Below are positions 7,848 to 17,282 of a stretch of 18,937 bases of DNA, one piece after another. The stretch is from Spirogloea muscicola (lineage: Eukaryota; Streptophyta; Zygnematophyceae; Spirogloeales; Spirogloeaceae), in assembly GCA_009602725.1 (NCBI GenBank), contig WELB01000142.1, forward strand, positions 374,098 to 393,034, written 5' to 3'. A program made the position numbers and the translations under genes. Numbering within the stretch: position 1 is the stretch's first letter; every line of letters starts with the position of its first letter. The notes below the pieces were generated by a model. That model ran no database searches, was not told the DNA's origin, and worked only from the letters and a program-made list of their open reading frames with translations.

Positions 7848-8325
7848 GGCAGGCCATGAGGCGACCCGCACGCAATCGTGTGCTGACCCGTGGTTACTGA
7901 GCAGTCAATCTGCAGTAGGTAATATACGTCATCAGATGTGCTTGCCGTCGTACTTGACCGCTTTGGGCCCCCGTACACGCATGTCCCTGGAAGGGGAGTT
8001 GGCACGGTGAAGCACTTGGGCTGAGACCCGACATTAGAAGGTTCTGACCAGTGAAACTAGCCTAGAGGGCGCAGCCCCGCAGCAGCCGCCGCAGCTCGCT
8101 GCGAGGCCTGCTGCGGGGAGCTCGTGGCTGCTTCCCTTCGAGACAGCTGCTGGCTGGTGCCCGCGAGGTGGAGTCTCCGCCTGACGCCGGTACAAAGGGC
8201 CGGTCCTCCGCTGCGTTGATGCACGAGTGCTTCGCTGTGTATAGGGATTGGCTTCTGAAACCCTGACAGCCGAACTCAAGAAGGACAACTCAACCCTAAG
8301 AGTGTGGGTAGGGCCAGGTCATTAC
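7848..8325 (+). repeat. Diverged LTR fragment, plus orientation
   Basis: It starts inside an LTR (GGCAGGCCATGAGGCGACCC). About 100 bp of unrelated sequence interrupts it near 7875-7975. It resumes with GGGAGTTGGCACGGTGAAGC, GCCGCCGCAGCTCGCTGCGA and AGCCGAACTCAAGAAGGACA, and ends near 8325. It belongs to the same subfamily as 5113-5584, sharing the extra GCTGCTGGCTGGTGCC-type segment. No primer binding site follows it. Confidence 0.6.
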
Positions 8326-8763
8326 CTTCTTGCCTCACAGGCAAGTGATCGTCCGCCCGCAGCTGGTTACGTGGTGGCGAAGGATGACCAGGCAATTGCT
8401 GTCGAGGTGAAGTGCCGCATGGCATCAGAAGTGCCACGGCGAGAGGTGGCACACCCGCCCTCCGCCCGCAGGCACTTCAAACACCCAGGCGACTCTTTCA
8501 GCTTCAGAACCAACAATAAGGCCAACATAGCAGAAATCACCTTGCAGTGTTAGCGTCACAGAAAATAGACGAGAACAGCCTCATGCAAAGATACCTCCAG
8601 ATAAACAGGCGACGACCTTAACCCCGTACAGAGTCAAGGGTCAGCGCGTCCTGATTGGGTTCGGGCTTGGTTGCAGGTAATCCATGAGGCTCCTGTAACG
8701 CGAAGCACCAGCGCACTTCAGTGAAGCACCGGCGCACACAGTCCAGCGGATGTATTGGCCTGA
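8326..8763. other. Unassigned stretch left of element 2
   Basis: I see no recognisable gene. A plus-strand frame runs through it to 8553, but it begins inside the LTR fragment and has no known motif. Near 8702-8737 a 20-bp unit of the type GAAGCACCAGCGCAC occurs twice. The region is probably a continuation of the old element that element 2 split. Confidence 0.4.
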
Positions 8764-8768
8764 GGCAG
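8764..8768. repeat. Target-site duplication of element 2, left copy (GGCAG)
   Basis: GGCAG immediately precedes TGTAAGG and is repeated exactly at 15220-15224, right after the opposite LTR end TTACA. Five bases is the usual duplication length for Ty3/gypsy integrases. Confidence 0.92.
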
Positions 8769-9316
8769 TGTAAGGAACCTCGCCCTACACACGCAGTTAG
8801 GGTGAGCAGTCCTTCTTGAGTTGGGCTGTAGGGGGTTTAGGGACCAACCCACTACACAGGCAAAGCACTAGCGCATAGGCGCAGCGGAAGACAGGCCCCG
8901 TGGCGCCGCCGTCCGGCGGCGACTCCACCTCCTGGGCGCAGGCCGGGGCAGCAGGCCCCGCAACAAGGTGCGGCGGCGGCTGCAGCGGCGAGCAGCGGCA
9001 AGGCTGCTCCTGGGCTTCACCGGCTCGAACTCCCCCGAGCCTCCGCCCCCAAGGCTCTTCGTGCTTCCCCGTGCCCACCCCCCTCCAGGGGTGTGAGCGG
9101 GTCGCCCCAAGGCCTGCCCTTGCGGGCGGGCCCAAGGTCCCCCCTTGGCAGGGTGGAACCTGGCGAGGGATATTTATGGACGGGCGGGGCCCGCCTCTGG
9201 GCGAACCACTTGCCTGGCAAGCCAGCCCGCCACCTGGCGGGCCCACTTGTCCCAAATAGCCGGTCATGTAATGCCAACAGAGCCATGTGGCTTAACCAAA
9301 TGGCTGGTTCATTACA
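8769..9316 (-). repeat. 3' LTR of element 2
   Basis: 548 bp with TGTAA...TTACA ends. It is nearly the same as 14673-15219, with about 14 substitutions and two single-base indels. On the minus strand a TATA-like CATAAATATCC lies at about 9169-9179. The matching site in the 5' LTR reads AGAAATATCC. Confidence 0.95.
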
Positions 9317-9328
9317 TACCTCCCCACT
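9317..9328 (-). promoter_or_regulatory. Polypurine tract of element 2
   Basis: Read on the minus strand, AGTGGGGAGGTA directly precedes the 3' LTR start TGTAATG. It is a purine-rich run in the expected place for plus-strand DNA priming. Confidence 0.8.
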
Positions 9329-9374
9329 CTGGTGTTCACGTCCTCGGGAACAACGAGAAAACAGCCGACAGGTA

Positions 9375-12300
9375 TTAAGATGCCCGACGGCTGCTGCCTC
9401 TACCGAGCCTAGGAGAATTACCACCCTTGGCCAGATATTCCCTGAGAGCATCTGGACAATTTGCCAGATTGGCCGCAGGCTCCCACGTGTTGTGCTCAGG
9501 CCCATACCCGAGCCACTTCACCAGATACTCACGGGTCTTACGCCCTCGAGGCTTGTCCCTGTGAGACAAGATCTCTTCCACCTCAAACTCAAGATCATCC
9601 TCGATGACTAGTGGAGGTGGGGGCGGTTGGACACGACCATCCGAAAGGAAGGCCCTCAGCTGAGACACATGGAAGACGTTATGGACCTTCCAATGCACCG
9701 GTGTCTTCAACTCGTAGGACACCTTGCCCACAAGGCGTACTACTGCAAATGGTCCAACCCATTTGGGCAGCAACTTGCGCATACCCACAGCCCGCAAGGA
9801 TAAGTGCTTCGTGCTCAGCAGCACTTGCGCACCAACATCGAAGGACACGTCCTTCCGATGTTTGTCAGCATAAGCCTTCTGGCGACTCTGGGCAATTTCC
9901 AAGAAATGTCGAGCTCGTCTCTGAGCCTCCAAGAGGGTCCCAGTAAAGGCTGCCGTGGCGGGAACTCGTTCCGGCCTCCCCACCTGAAGTGGAGCTCGGG
10001 GATGCTGACCATAGTTGAGGAAGAATGGAGTCTCTTTGGTGGACGCATGATAGGCATTGTTCACAGCATATTCAGCTGGAGCCAAATAGTCATCCCAGTC
10101 AGTCTGGCTAGAGTTGACAAAATGCCTCAACATGTCCTCAAGAACTCGATTCATTCGCTCAGTTTGGCCATCCGTTTGTGAATGGAAGGCTGTGGACATG
10201 GACTGCTTCGTGCCAATAAGCTTGCAGACTTCTTTCCAGAAGTGACCTGTAAAGCGAGGATCGCGGTCCGAGACCAGCCTCTCAGGTATTCCATGTAGCT
10301 TCCACACCTTACCCACAAAGATGCCAGCAAAATCCTTTGCCGATGCCCGCGTAGTAGTGGGAGCAAAATGCACCAGTTTACTCAGGCGATCCACAAAGAC
10401 GACAATGGCATCATAGCCGTTCCGCGTCTTAGGCAATCTTGTGATAAAATCCACACTTACATCAGACCAATTCCGCTCCGGAATCTGCAAGGGCTGATGT
10501 AATCCGGCAGGCTTGCCAGAGATTGCCTTACCACGCTGGCATGTGGCACAGCTTGCCACAAAAGCGCGGACCTGGGCTAAAAAGCCCTTCCACCAAAAGA
10601 GGCGGCGCACAGCCTGTTTGGTTTTTCTCACTCCCAAATGACCACTGAAAGGCGTATCATGCAGCTCCTGCGTTATGTCTGTGCGCAAGGCATTGCAGTT
10701 CGGGACCACAATAGCCTCACCTTGCCACCAGAAGCCTTTGTCATCAGTGAGGGTGCTTACGTTGGCGGCTTCAGCAAACCATGGATCTGTGCCATACCCT
10801 TTACGGATACGCACGTAGAGCTCAGAGAGCTCAGCCGTGGTGTGCCGAGAAGCTTGACGAGTCGGACGCAGTCCTGCAACCCGCACTCCAGAAGCATTCA
10901 AGGAAGCCAACGCATCAGCGCCGTGAATGTCGCGACCCACAGGGTCTGCAACATTAAGACGTCCAGGGCGATAAACCCACTGGAAATCGAATTGTGCCAT
11001 GCACTCAGCCCATCGAGCTTGACGCCTCGTCAAATGCTGCTGCGTGTGGAAATATGTCAACGGGCAATGATCCGTGACAATTGTAAATGCCACACCTTCC
11101 AGGTAGCAGCGCCAGACACGTAAGGCGTGCACCACAGCCAGCAATTCCTGCTCGCCCGTAGTGTAATTTCGCTCTGCAGGGATCAGCAGGCGACTCTCAA
11201 ACGCTAACGGGTGACCCTCTTGCAAGAGCACGGCACCAACGCCGGTCAAAGAGGCATCGCAGACGAGTTCATATGGCACGCCTTCACGAGGAAAGGCCAG
11301 CACAGGCGGAGATGTCAACGCCTGCTGTATTTCCTCCAATGCCCTCTGGCATTCGGACGACCAATACCAAGGTACGTCCTTACGAGTCAGCTTCGTAATA
11401 GGAAGTGCCACGTTCCCATAGCCTTGTAGGAACTTTCGGAAATAATTTGCGAATCCCAAAAAGGAGCGCAATTGAGGCACAGTTTGTGGGACAGGCCAAT
11501 GCCGTACGACCGAAGTCTTCTTGGGATCGACACGTATGCCGTCTTTGCCCACAACATGCCCGAGGTATGTCAGCTCTGGCTGGTTAAATGCGCACTTGGA
11601 CCGCTTTGCATACAATTGATTTTCACGCAGCAACTGCAGCACTTGGCGCAGGTGCTTCACGTGATCCTCAGGCGTTTTGCTGAACACCAGTATGTCATCC
11701 AAGTAAACCAGCACAAAATGGTAGAGCAGGGGGCCAAAGACCCTCGACATCACCGCTTGGAACGTAGCCGGTGCATTGGTCAAACCAAAGCTCAGCACCT
11801 TGAACTAAAAATGTCCAAGCGGCGTACAAAACGCCGACTTCGGAACATCCGCAGGCGTGATTCGAATTTGATGATACCCACTTGCCAGGTCCAGGGAGCT
11901 AAACACCGTAGCCCCTGCGAGCCAATTGAACAGATCATCTATCCGAGGCAATGGATATCGGTTCTTGATAGTAAGCTTATTCAAAGCCCGATAATCAATG
12001 CACATCCTTAGAGTGCCATCCTTCTTTTTGACAAAGAGGATGGGTGCTCCCTATGGCGACTGAGATGGCTCAATGTAGCCCCTCGCCAGCAGGTCCTCGA
12101 CCTGGGATTGCATTTCCCGAAATTCGAGAGGGCTCAGCCGGTACATGGGACGGAAAGGCGGGTTAGCGCCTGGCTCCAATGGATTTGTATGAGCCACACC
12201 TCGGTGAGGAGGTAGACCGTCCGGAAGAGAGTCGGGAAACACATCCGCAAATTCTTCCAGCAGCTTATCAAGAACCCCGCCATGTGAATCCGCAGCATTC

Positions 12301-12902
12301 ACACACAAGTCAGGCTTAGAACCATCGGCCAATGTCACTCTAGGCAGGCCATCTGCTTGCAAATGCAAGCCAGTGGAGCACACCAAATCCCTTTTGACGA
12401 AGGACACTGAGGCCCCTGAGTCTATGAGGATCCTCGCTGGTGCCGCAGCAACCAGCCCCTCAAAAAGCATTGTGTGTCCCCCATGGACACTGCCAAGGAA
12501 TGGGGTGCGAGCGACATATACCCTGACCGCTGTCGGGTAAGGCCTTAGCCGAGTGGCATCAACACTACGCCTAAGGAGCCTGTGTCCCGCCTCGTGCGAG
12601 CACAACAGCGAAATCCCAAGCGGAGCTTGATCAACCACGCCGCGCTTCTGTGGCACAATGAAGAACAGCATTTCTCCAGGCCGACGGCACTCAGGCCAGC
12701 TCAGATAGACATCTGCAGCCTCTTGCAAGTCATTGTGGGCAATCCACACAAATAGAGGCCCTCCGGCCTCCAGACCTTGCAGTAAAGCAGAAATGGAGCG
12801 CACAACCGGTATGTTGGTTGGCGGGCCAGCGATGCCAGCAAGATCAAACAGCTCAAGTGCGTCTGGCTGAATGAGATGGCTTGCAGAGGCAGGGGTCAAG
12901 CA
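9375..12902 (-). pseudogene. pol: Pol of element 2: protease, RT, RNase H, integrase, chromodomain
   Basis: The polyprotein lies in the same frame as gag, directly after the gag TGA. An N-terminal region of about 150 residues precedes an aspartic protease with DSGAS (12422-12408). RT begins near 12150 and has [35 protein letters not shown] and YLDD (11705-11694). Residues below count from the CTG at 11798. RNase H has D181, E217 and D243. Integrase has H380, H387, C417, C420 and a D450, D511, E547 triad (exact D35E), then KWVGPF (GPF module). A chromodomain at about 737-790 has FEVEEIL, YLVKWLGY and NTWEP with cage-type aromatics F738, W762 and Y765. TAG stops interrupt RT at 12053-12051 (after EPSQSP) and 11807-11805 (after PLGHF). 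Everything downstream, 807 codons, is open and ends at TAA 9377-9375. Function would need suppression or help in trans. Confidence 0.93.
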
Positions 12903-14168
12903 TCACGCTTGCCCTTGGGAATTGCCCTGGTCCCGGCCCATAGGGCGCTGTGGACGTGGCCGTGAGGAAGAGGGACCTGCCGCCGGGCAGTCCCTGAGCT
13001 GATGGCTCTTGGCACCGCATTTGAAGCAGCTGCCGGCGCCTTCCACCCGCGGCTTGGGGAAGTCGCCTTGAGGTCGAGCGTTCAAGCCGTGCCTCGGGTC
13101 GAATCGCTTCTTGCTTCGTTCTGCATCAAAGCCGCCTGCCTCCAGCAGGGGACGCTTGCCTGGACCGGCAATGTCCGGCGTGCTGAGCACCTTGCGGGCG
13201 TGCTCCACCATCTTGGTGAAGTCCGTGACCAGTTGGGCCGTTGCGGAATCCACCGCGACCCAATTGCGAAAACGAGAAGGCAGTCCAGCCTTGAATCGCC
13301 AGCATTGGTCTATTGGCTTCATCGGCTCGCTGCGAAGCTTGGACAGCAGCAGCCGAAATCGCCGCACATAGGGCTCAAAGCCCTCTCTCCCCTCGCCCCT
13401 CATGCGGAGAGCATCCAGCTCATCGCGGGCGCGCAGCTCTGCGTGTGGGTCGCCATAAGCCGACGTAAGCGAGCTGCAGAAGAAGTCCCAGTCACCGGAC
13501 TCCTCGGGCGTAGAGCTCTTCTTTAAGGTGTTCCACCACTCCCGGGACTCCCCTGAGAGGTAGGTGGCAGCGAGGCGCACGCGTGCCCCTGCGTCCGTGT
13601 TGGAGCAGACGAACCATTCGTCCATTTTGTCCAGCCATGGCTGCAAGCCTCCCCGATCATCGTGACCGGAGAATTGCCGGGGTGCATGGGCCCTGGCAAG
13701 TCCATGCTCAGGGTTGCCACTGCTCTTGCGCATAAGCTGCAACGAGGCATCCACCTCTTGCATGTGCCGCTCTTCGGCGCGCTGCTGGACGAGGAGGGCG
13801 CGCTGCTCCGCGCAGATCCTCGCAAGAAGACGATGTTGAGCTGGGTCCGTCGTAGACTGGGCTGCTGCCAGATCTCGAGTAAGGAGTGCAACGCGTTGCA
13901 AGTCCCCAGCCGACAAGCCCTCCAGGCCTCCGGCTCCCAGCTCCACGTGCCCCTCGTGGGCGTGCCCCGCTTGGGCGTGCCCCTCGTGGGCGTGCCCCTC
14001 GTGGGCGTGCCCCTCGTGGGCGTGCCCCGCGTGGGCGTGCCCCGCGTGGGCGTGCTCCGCAGCGGCCACTGCCGCAGCAGCTGGCCCTGCAGCAGCCGCT
14101 GCCTCAGCAGCCGACCGCTCTGCCTCCCGAGGAGGGCTCGGCCGCGCACTGGACGTGTGTGATACCAT
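12903..14168 (-). CDS. gag: Gag of element 2 with histidine-rich repeat and CCHC zinc knuckle
   Basis: Gag forms the particle that packages the element RNA. The frame is 421 codons from ATG 14168-14166. The open frame extends 13 codons further up without another ATG, and the same MVSHTSS start recurs in two other copies here, which supports this choice. Residues 1-37 are Ser/Pro then Ala rich. Residues 39-74 are a HAHEG-type repeat with 14 His in 36 residues. Residues 165-310 form the retrotransposon Gag/capsid-like domain (LQPWLDKMDEWF, ESREWWNTL, FEPYVRRFRLLLSKL). A zinc knuckle, C-x2-C-x4-H-x4-C, spans 381-394, followed by an Arg/Pro tail. The frame ends with TGA 12905-12903. No break is seen. 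The His-rich segment is not a usual Gag feature and its role is unknown. Confidence 0.92.
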   Translation of the reverse strand: MVSHTSSARPSPPREAERSAAEAAAAAGPAAAAVAAAEHAHAGHAHAGHAHEGHAHEGHAHEGHAQAGHAHEGHVELGAGGLEGLSAGDLQRVALLTRDLAAAQSTTDPAQHRLLARICAEQRALLVQQRAEERHMQEVDASLQLMRKSSGNPEHGLARAHAPRQFSGHDDRGGLQPWLDKMDEWFVCSNTDAGARVRLAATYLSGESREWWNTLKKSSTPEESGDWDFFCSSLTSAYGDPHAELRARDELDALRMRGEGREGFEPYVRRFRLLLSKLRSEPMKPIDQCWRFKAGLPSRFRNWVAVDSATAQLVTDFTKMVEHARKVLSTPDIAGPGKRPLLEAGGFDAERSKKRFDPRHGLNARPQGDFPKPRVEGAGSCFKCGAKSHQLRDCPAAGPSSSRPRPQRPMGRDQGNSQGQA

Positions 14169-14672
14169 GCTGGCTGAAGAACACTGAGTGATCAATTCAG
14201 GCTCCACCAGTCAGCAAATCACACACTCCATACTGCAATACAGGACATCGCAAGACTGGTGCACCAGCGAGCGAGCAAGCAAGGCAGCGCGCAACTCCAC
14301 ACCTCAATCAGCAGGCAGGCAGACAGCCGCAGATATGACCAGGACCGATGCACACGGTCACTGCTGGCCACACGACTGACCTTACCACACAAAGGCTGCA
14401 GGCTCAAGCCACACCTCAAAAGAAGCGAACGCAGCAAGTGGTCCTCAAGGATCAGTCGGTCAATCCGGCGTTGGTCGTTGCTGGCTCACAGCGCGAAGAT
14501 GGCTCCGCACCCGGCGCTTCCGCTGAGCCGCCTCACGAACCAACGTCTGGCAAGCACTTTATCTTTGACAGAAAAAAAGTCAGTCCAGCACATCAGGGTG
14601 AACCTTGCACCATCAGCGGCGAGCACAATAAGTCACAATTGCGATGGATGCAAGACCGCCTCTGATACCAGA
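14169..14672 (-). other. 5' leader of element 2
   Basis: About 500 bases lie between the 5' LTR and gag. The leader is nearly the same as 16779-17282 in element 3. It contains a sense 72-codon frame (14437-14219, MLRSLLLRCGLSLQPLCGKV) with an almost identical counterpart at 17014-17232, and an antisense 154-codon frame (14259-14723). Neither resembles a known protein. It may hold packaging signals, but none can be identified by eye. Confidence 0.7.
14659..14670 (-). promoter_or_regulatory. Primer binding site of element 2 (initiator tRNA-Met type)
   Basis: On the minus strand TGGTATCAGAGG starts two bases after the 5' LTR end. TGGTATCAGAGC is the known primer site complementary to the 3' end of plant-type initiator tRNA-Met; 11 of 12 bases agree here. 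Confidence 0.9.
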
Positions 14673-15219
14673 TGTAAGGAACCTCGCCCTACACACGCAG
14701 CTGGGGTGAGCAGTCCTTCTTGAGTTGGGCTGTAGGGGGTTTAGGGACCAACCCACTACACAGGCAAAGCACTAGCGCATAGGCGCAGCGGAAGACAGGC
14801 CCCGTGGCGCCGCCGTCCGGCGGCGACTCCACCTCCTGGGCGCAGGCCGGCGCAGCAGGCCCCGCAACAAGGTGTCGCGGCAGCTGCGGCGGCGGGCAGC
14901 GGCAAGGCTGCTCCTGGGCTTCACCGGCTCGAACTCCCCCGAGCCTCCGCCCCCAAGGCTCTTCGTGCTTCCCCGTGCCACCCCCACTCCAGGGGTGTGA
15001 GCGGGTCGCCCCAAGGCCTGCCCTTGCGGGCGGGCCCAAGGTCCCCCCTTGGCAGGGTGGAACCTGGCGAGGGATATTTCTGGACGGGCGGGGCCCGCCT
15101 CTGGGCGGGCCACTTGCCTGGCAAGCCAGCCTGCCACCTGCGGGCCCACTTGTCCCAAATAGCCGGTCATGTAATGTCAACAGAGCCATGTGGCTTAACC
15201 AAATGGCTGGTTCATTACA
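14673..15219 (-). repeat. 5' LTR of element 2
   Basis: 547 bp, TGTAATGAACC to GGTTCCTTACA on the minus strand, next to the primer binding site on the inside and the GGCAG duplication on the outside. It should carry the promoter for the element RNA. The TATA-like site found in the other LTR is changed here to GAAATATC (15073-15080). Confidence 0.95.
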
Positions 15220-15224
15220 GGCAG
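15220..15224. repeat. Target-site duplication of element 2, right copy (GGCAG)
   Basis: It matches 8764-8768 exactly and directly abuts the LTR end. Confidence 0.92.
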
Positions 15225-15810
15225 CGCCAGCAGGCGGTGACTTCCTCTTGGGCACGAGTCAGCAACTGTTTCCACAAGGGTCGCAGCCACAGTACATAGA
15301 CGGAGAGTGCCGACAGTGAGCTGCAGCAGCAGAGCTTCGCCTCTCTGTGGCGTCGCTGCACGAGATTCCGAGTCCAGTCTCTGCCCATTATTATCTGCAC
15401 TTCACATGCCACTCTTCCTCGAGGGTGTGAAAAGGGATGCGCCGTGGGCCACCACTTGGAGGGGCGGGCCCGATGAGGTTGATAGAAACATGGCGAGCAG
15501 GTCCAAGGACCTGCTCGTCTCAAAGCTCGAGCAAGATAAAACGAAATTTGAAATTGGCCAAAGCTTAGTAAATGTCTTTGTCTTTCCAGTACCAAAGTGA
15601 CCTACCTCTATAGTGCAGCTCATGCACGGTGCGTACGCAAGGCATCACAGGAGGGGAACACAACGTCACCTTGCTCCCGATGCCTTGGTCAGACATCAAT
15701 CTGCGTGCTTTGATTGCACTTGCAAGCGAATAGTTGGTCTATGATCGTCCCGAGTACGCACATACATCTCAAGGAGGCTGGTTGTGAAATGCCGAGTGAT
15801 GATTGATGGA
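15225..15810 (-). pseudogene. pol: Very degenerate pol remnant interrupted by element 2
   Basis: On the minus strand, 15810-15720 gives RHFTTSLLEMYVRTRDDHRP, comparable with the element 2 linker stretch ELYVRIRKG. 15623-15470 gives VGHFGTGKTKTF and VLSCSSF, comparable with the GHLGVRKTK and VASCATC of the integrase zinc-binding region. The two lie in the right order, with frame changes and lost cysteines. 15225-15470 is not clearly alignable. This is a much older gypsy copy that served as the target of element 2. Assignment rests on short motifs only. Confidence 0.5.
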
Positions 15811-16237
15811 GTAGATGGTGAATCAGCTAGTAGGGTTGGGTGACCATCTAACCCGTCCTATTGGGCCTTGATGGCCTCCCTGGATAGTAGAGAGGCTTCC
15901 GCAGATCAGCAGCCGCGTTCCGTTATTCCAGGTCGGGCTAAGAGCTGCGGCGATCCTGCTGCTCTGTGCGCCCTAGCTATGGCTGCCACCCACTAAGGTG
16001 CGGCTTGGTGTGCAGCCAGGCGGAGCCTGTGCTAGTCCGGCCTCTGTGTTCGGCCAGCCGGAAATTATTGTAGTCCGGGCTCCTATGTGCGGCCAGGCAG
16101 AGTTCTGTGCTTTTTTGGACGTTGTGTGCTACCAGACTAACCTCTGTGTGATACCACGAGCGGAACTGCATCTGTACCACCGAGACGAGAGCAATCTGCT
16201 GGGTCCTCCCGATCAGGGCAAACGCTCAATGGAGGAC
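15811..16237. other. Unassigned stretch left of element 3, with a degenerate tandem repeat
   Basis: No gene is seen. Between about 16008 and 16120 a unit of roughly 38-40 bp recurs three times: TGTGCAGCCAGGCGGAG, TGTGTTCGGCCAGCCGGA, TGTGCGGCCAGGCAGAG, each followed by a TAGTCCGG- or TCTGTGCT-like stretch. Copies are diverged. Confidence 0.5.
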
Positions 16238-16778
16238 TGTACTGAAGCAGTTCTTTGGTTAAGCCACATGGCTTTGTTGGCATTACATGACCGGCTATTT
16301 GGGACGAGTGGGCCCGCCAGGGCTGGCTTGCCGGGCAAGTGGCCCGCCCACAGGCTGGCCCCGCTCGTCCAGAAATACGCCTCGCTAGGATCCGCCCGTT
16401 CAAGGGAGGATCTTTGGCCCGCCGCCTGGCAGGCTATGGGGCGACCGGCTCACACCCCTGGGGGGGGGGTGGCACGGGGAAGCACGAAGAGCGTTGGAGG
16501 CTGAGGCTCGGGAGGAGTTCGAACCGGTGAAGCCCAGGAGCAGCCTTGCCGCTGCTCGCCGCCGCAGCCGCCGCCGCACCTTGCTGCGGGGCCTGCTGCG
16601 CCGGCCTGCGCCCAGGAGGTGGAGTCGCCGCCGGACGGCGGCGCCACGGGGCCTGTCTTCCGCTGAGCCTATGCGCTAGTGCTTTGCCTGTGTAGTGGGT
16701 TGGTCTCTAACCCCCCTACAGCCCAACTCAAGAAGGACTGCTCACCCTAACTGCGTGTGTGGGGCGAGGTTCCTTACA
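16238..16778 (+). repeat. 5' LTR of element 3
   Basis: 541 bp from TGTACTGAAGCAG to GGTTCCTTACA. The first 20 bases differ somewhat from element 2 (TGTAATGAACCAG) and the rest aligns throughout. It contains a run of G at about 16460-16470 where element 2 has a shorter run. Confidence 0.92.
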
Positions 16779-16780
16779 TT

Positions 16781-16792
16781 TGGTATCAGAGG
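16781..16792 (+). promoter_or_regulatory. Primer binding site of element 3 (initiator tRNA-Met type)
   Basis: TGGTATCAGAGG starts two bases after the LTR end, exactly as in element 2. Confidence 0.9.
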
Positions 16793-17282
16793 CGGTCTTG
16801 CATCCATCGCGCTTGTGACTTATGGTGCTCGCCGCTGATGATGCAAGGATCACCCTGATGTGCTGGCCTGACCTTTTTTCTGTCAAAGATAAAGTGCTTG
16901 CCAGACGTTGGTCCGTGAGGCGGCTCAGCGGAAGCGCCGGGGGCAGAGCCATCTTCGCGCTGTGAGCCAGCAACGACCAACGCCGGATTGACCGACTGAT
17001 CCTCGAGGACCACTTGCTGCGTTCGCTTCTTTTGAGGTGTGGCTTGAGCCTGCAGCCTTTGTGTGGTAAGGTCAGTCTTGTGGCCAGCAGTGACCGTGTG
17101 CATCGGTCCTGGTCATATCTGCGGCTGTCTGCCTGCCTGCTGATTGAGGTGTGGAGTTGCGCGCTGCCTTGCTTGCTCGCTCGCTGGTGCACCAGTCTTG
17201 CGATGTCCTGTACTGCAGTATGGAGTGTGTGATTTGCTGACTGTCGGAGCCTGAATTGATCACTCAGTGTCCTTCAGCCAGC

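Larger units (their letters stand above)
8769..15219 (-). mobile_element. Complete Ty3/gypsy chromovirus 'element 2' (6451 bp)
   Basis: On the minus strand the order is 5' LTR (15219-14673), primer binding site, leader, gag, pol, polypurine tract, 3' LTR (9316-8769), flanked by GGCAG on both sides. The LTRs differ at about 16 positions in 548 by eye count (roughly 3%), so insertion is fairly recent but not brand new. Gag is intact. The gag-pol frame has a TGA between gag and pol and two TAGs in RT, so this copy is probably not autonomous unless stops are suppressed. The chromodomain after integrase places it with chromoviruses. It sits inside older retroelement debris. Confidence 0.95.

Noticed and set aside
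8248-8553. A 101-codon plus-strand frame
   Set aside because: It starts within an LTR fragment, has no known motif and no support beyond being open.
13940-14060. CRISPR-like array of short regular repeats
   Set aside because: The units are contiguous 15-bp coding repeats without spacers, in a eukaryotic gag gene.
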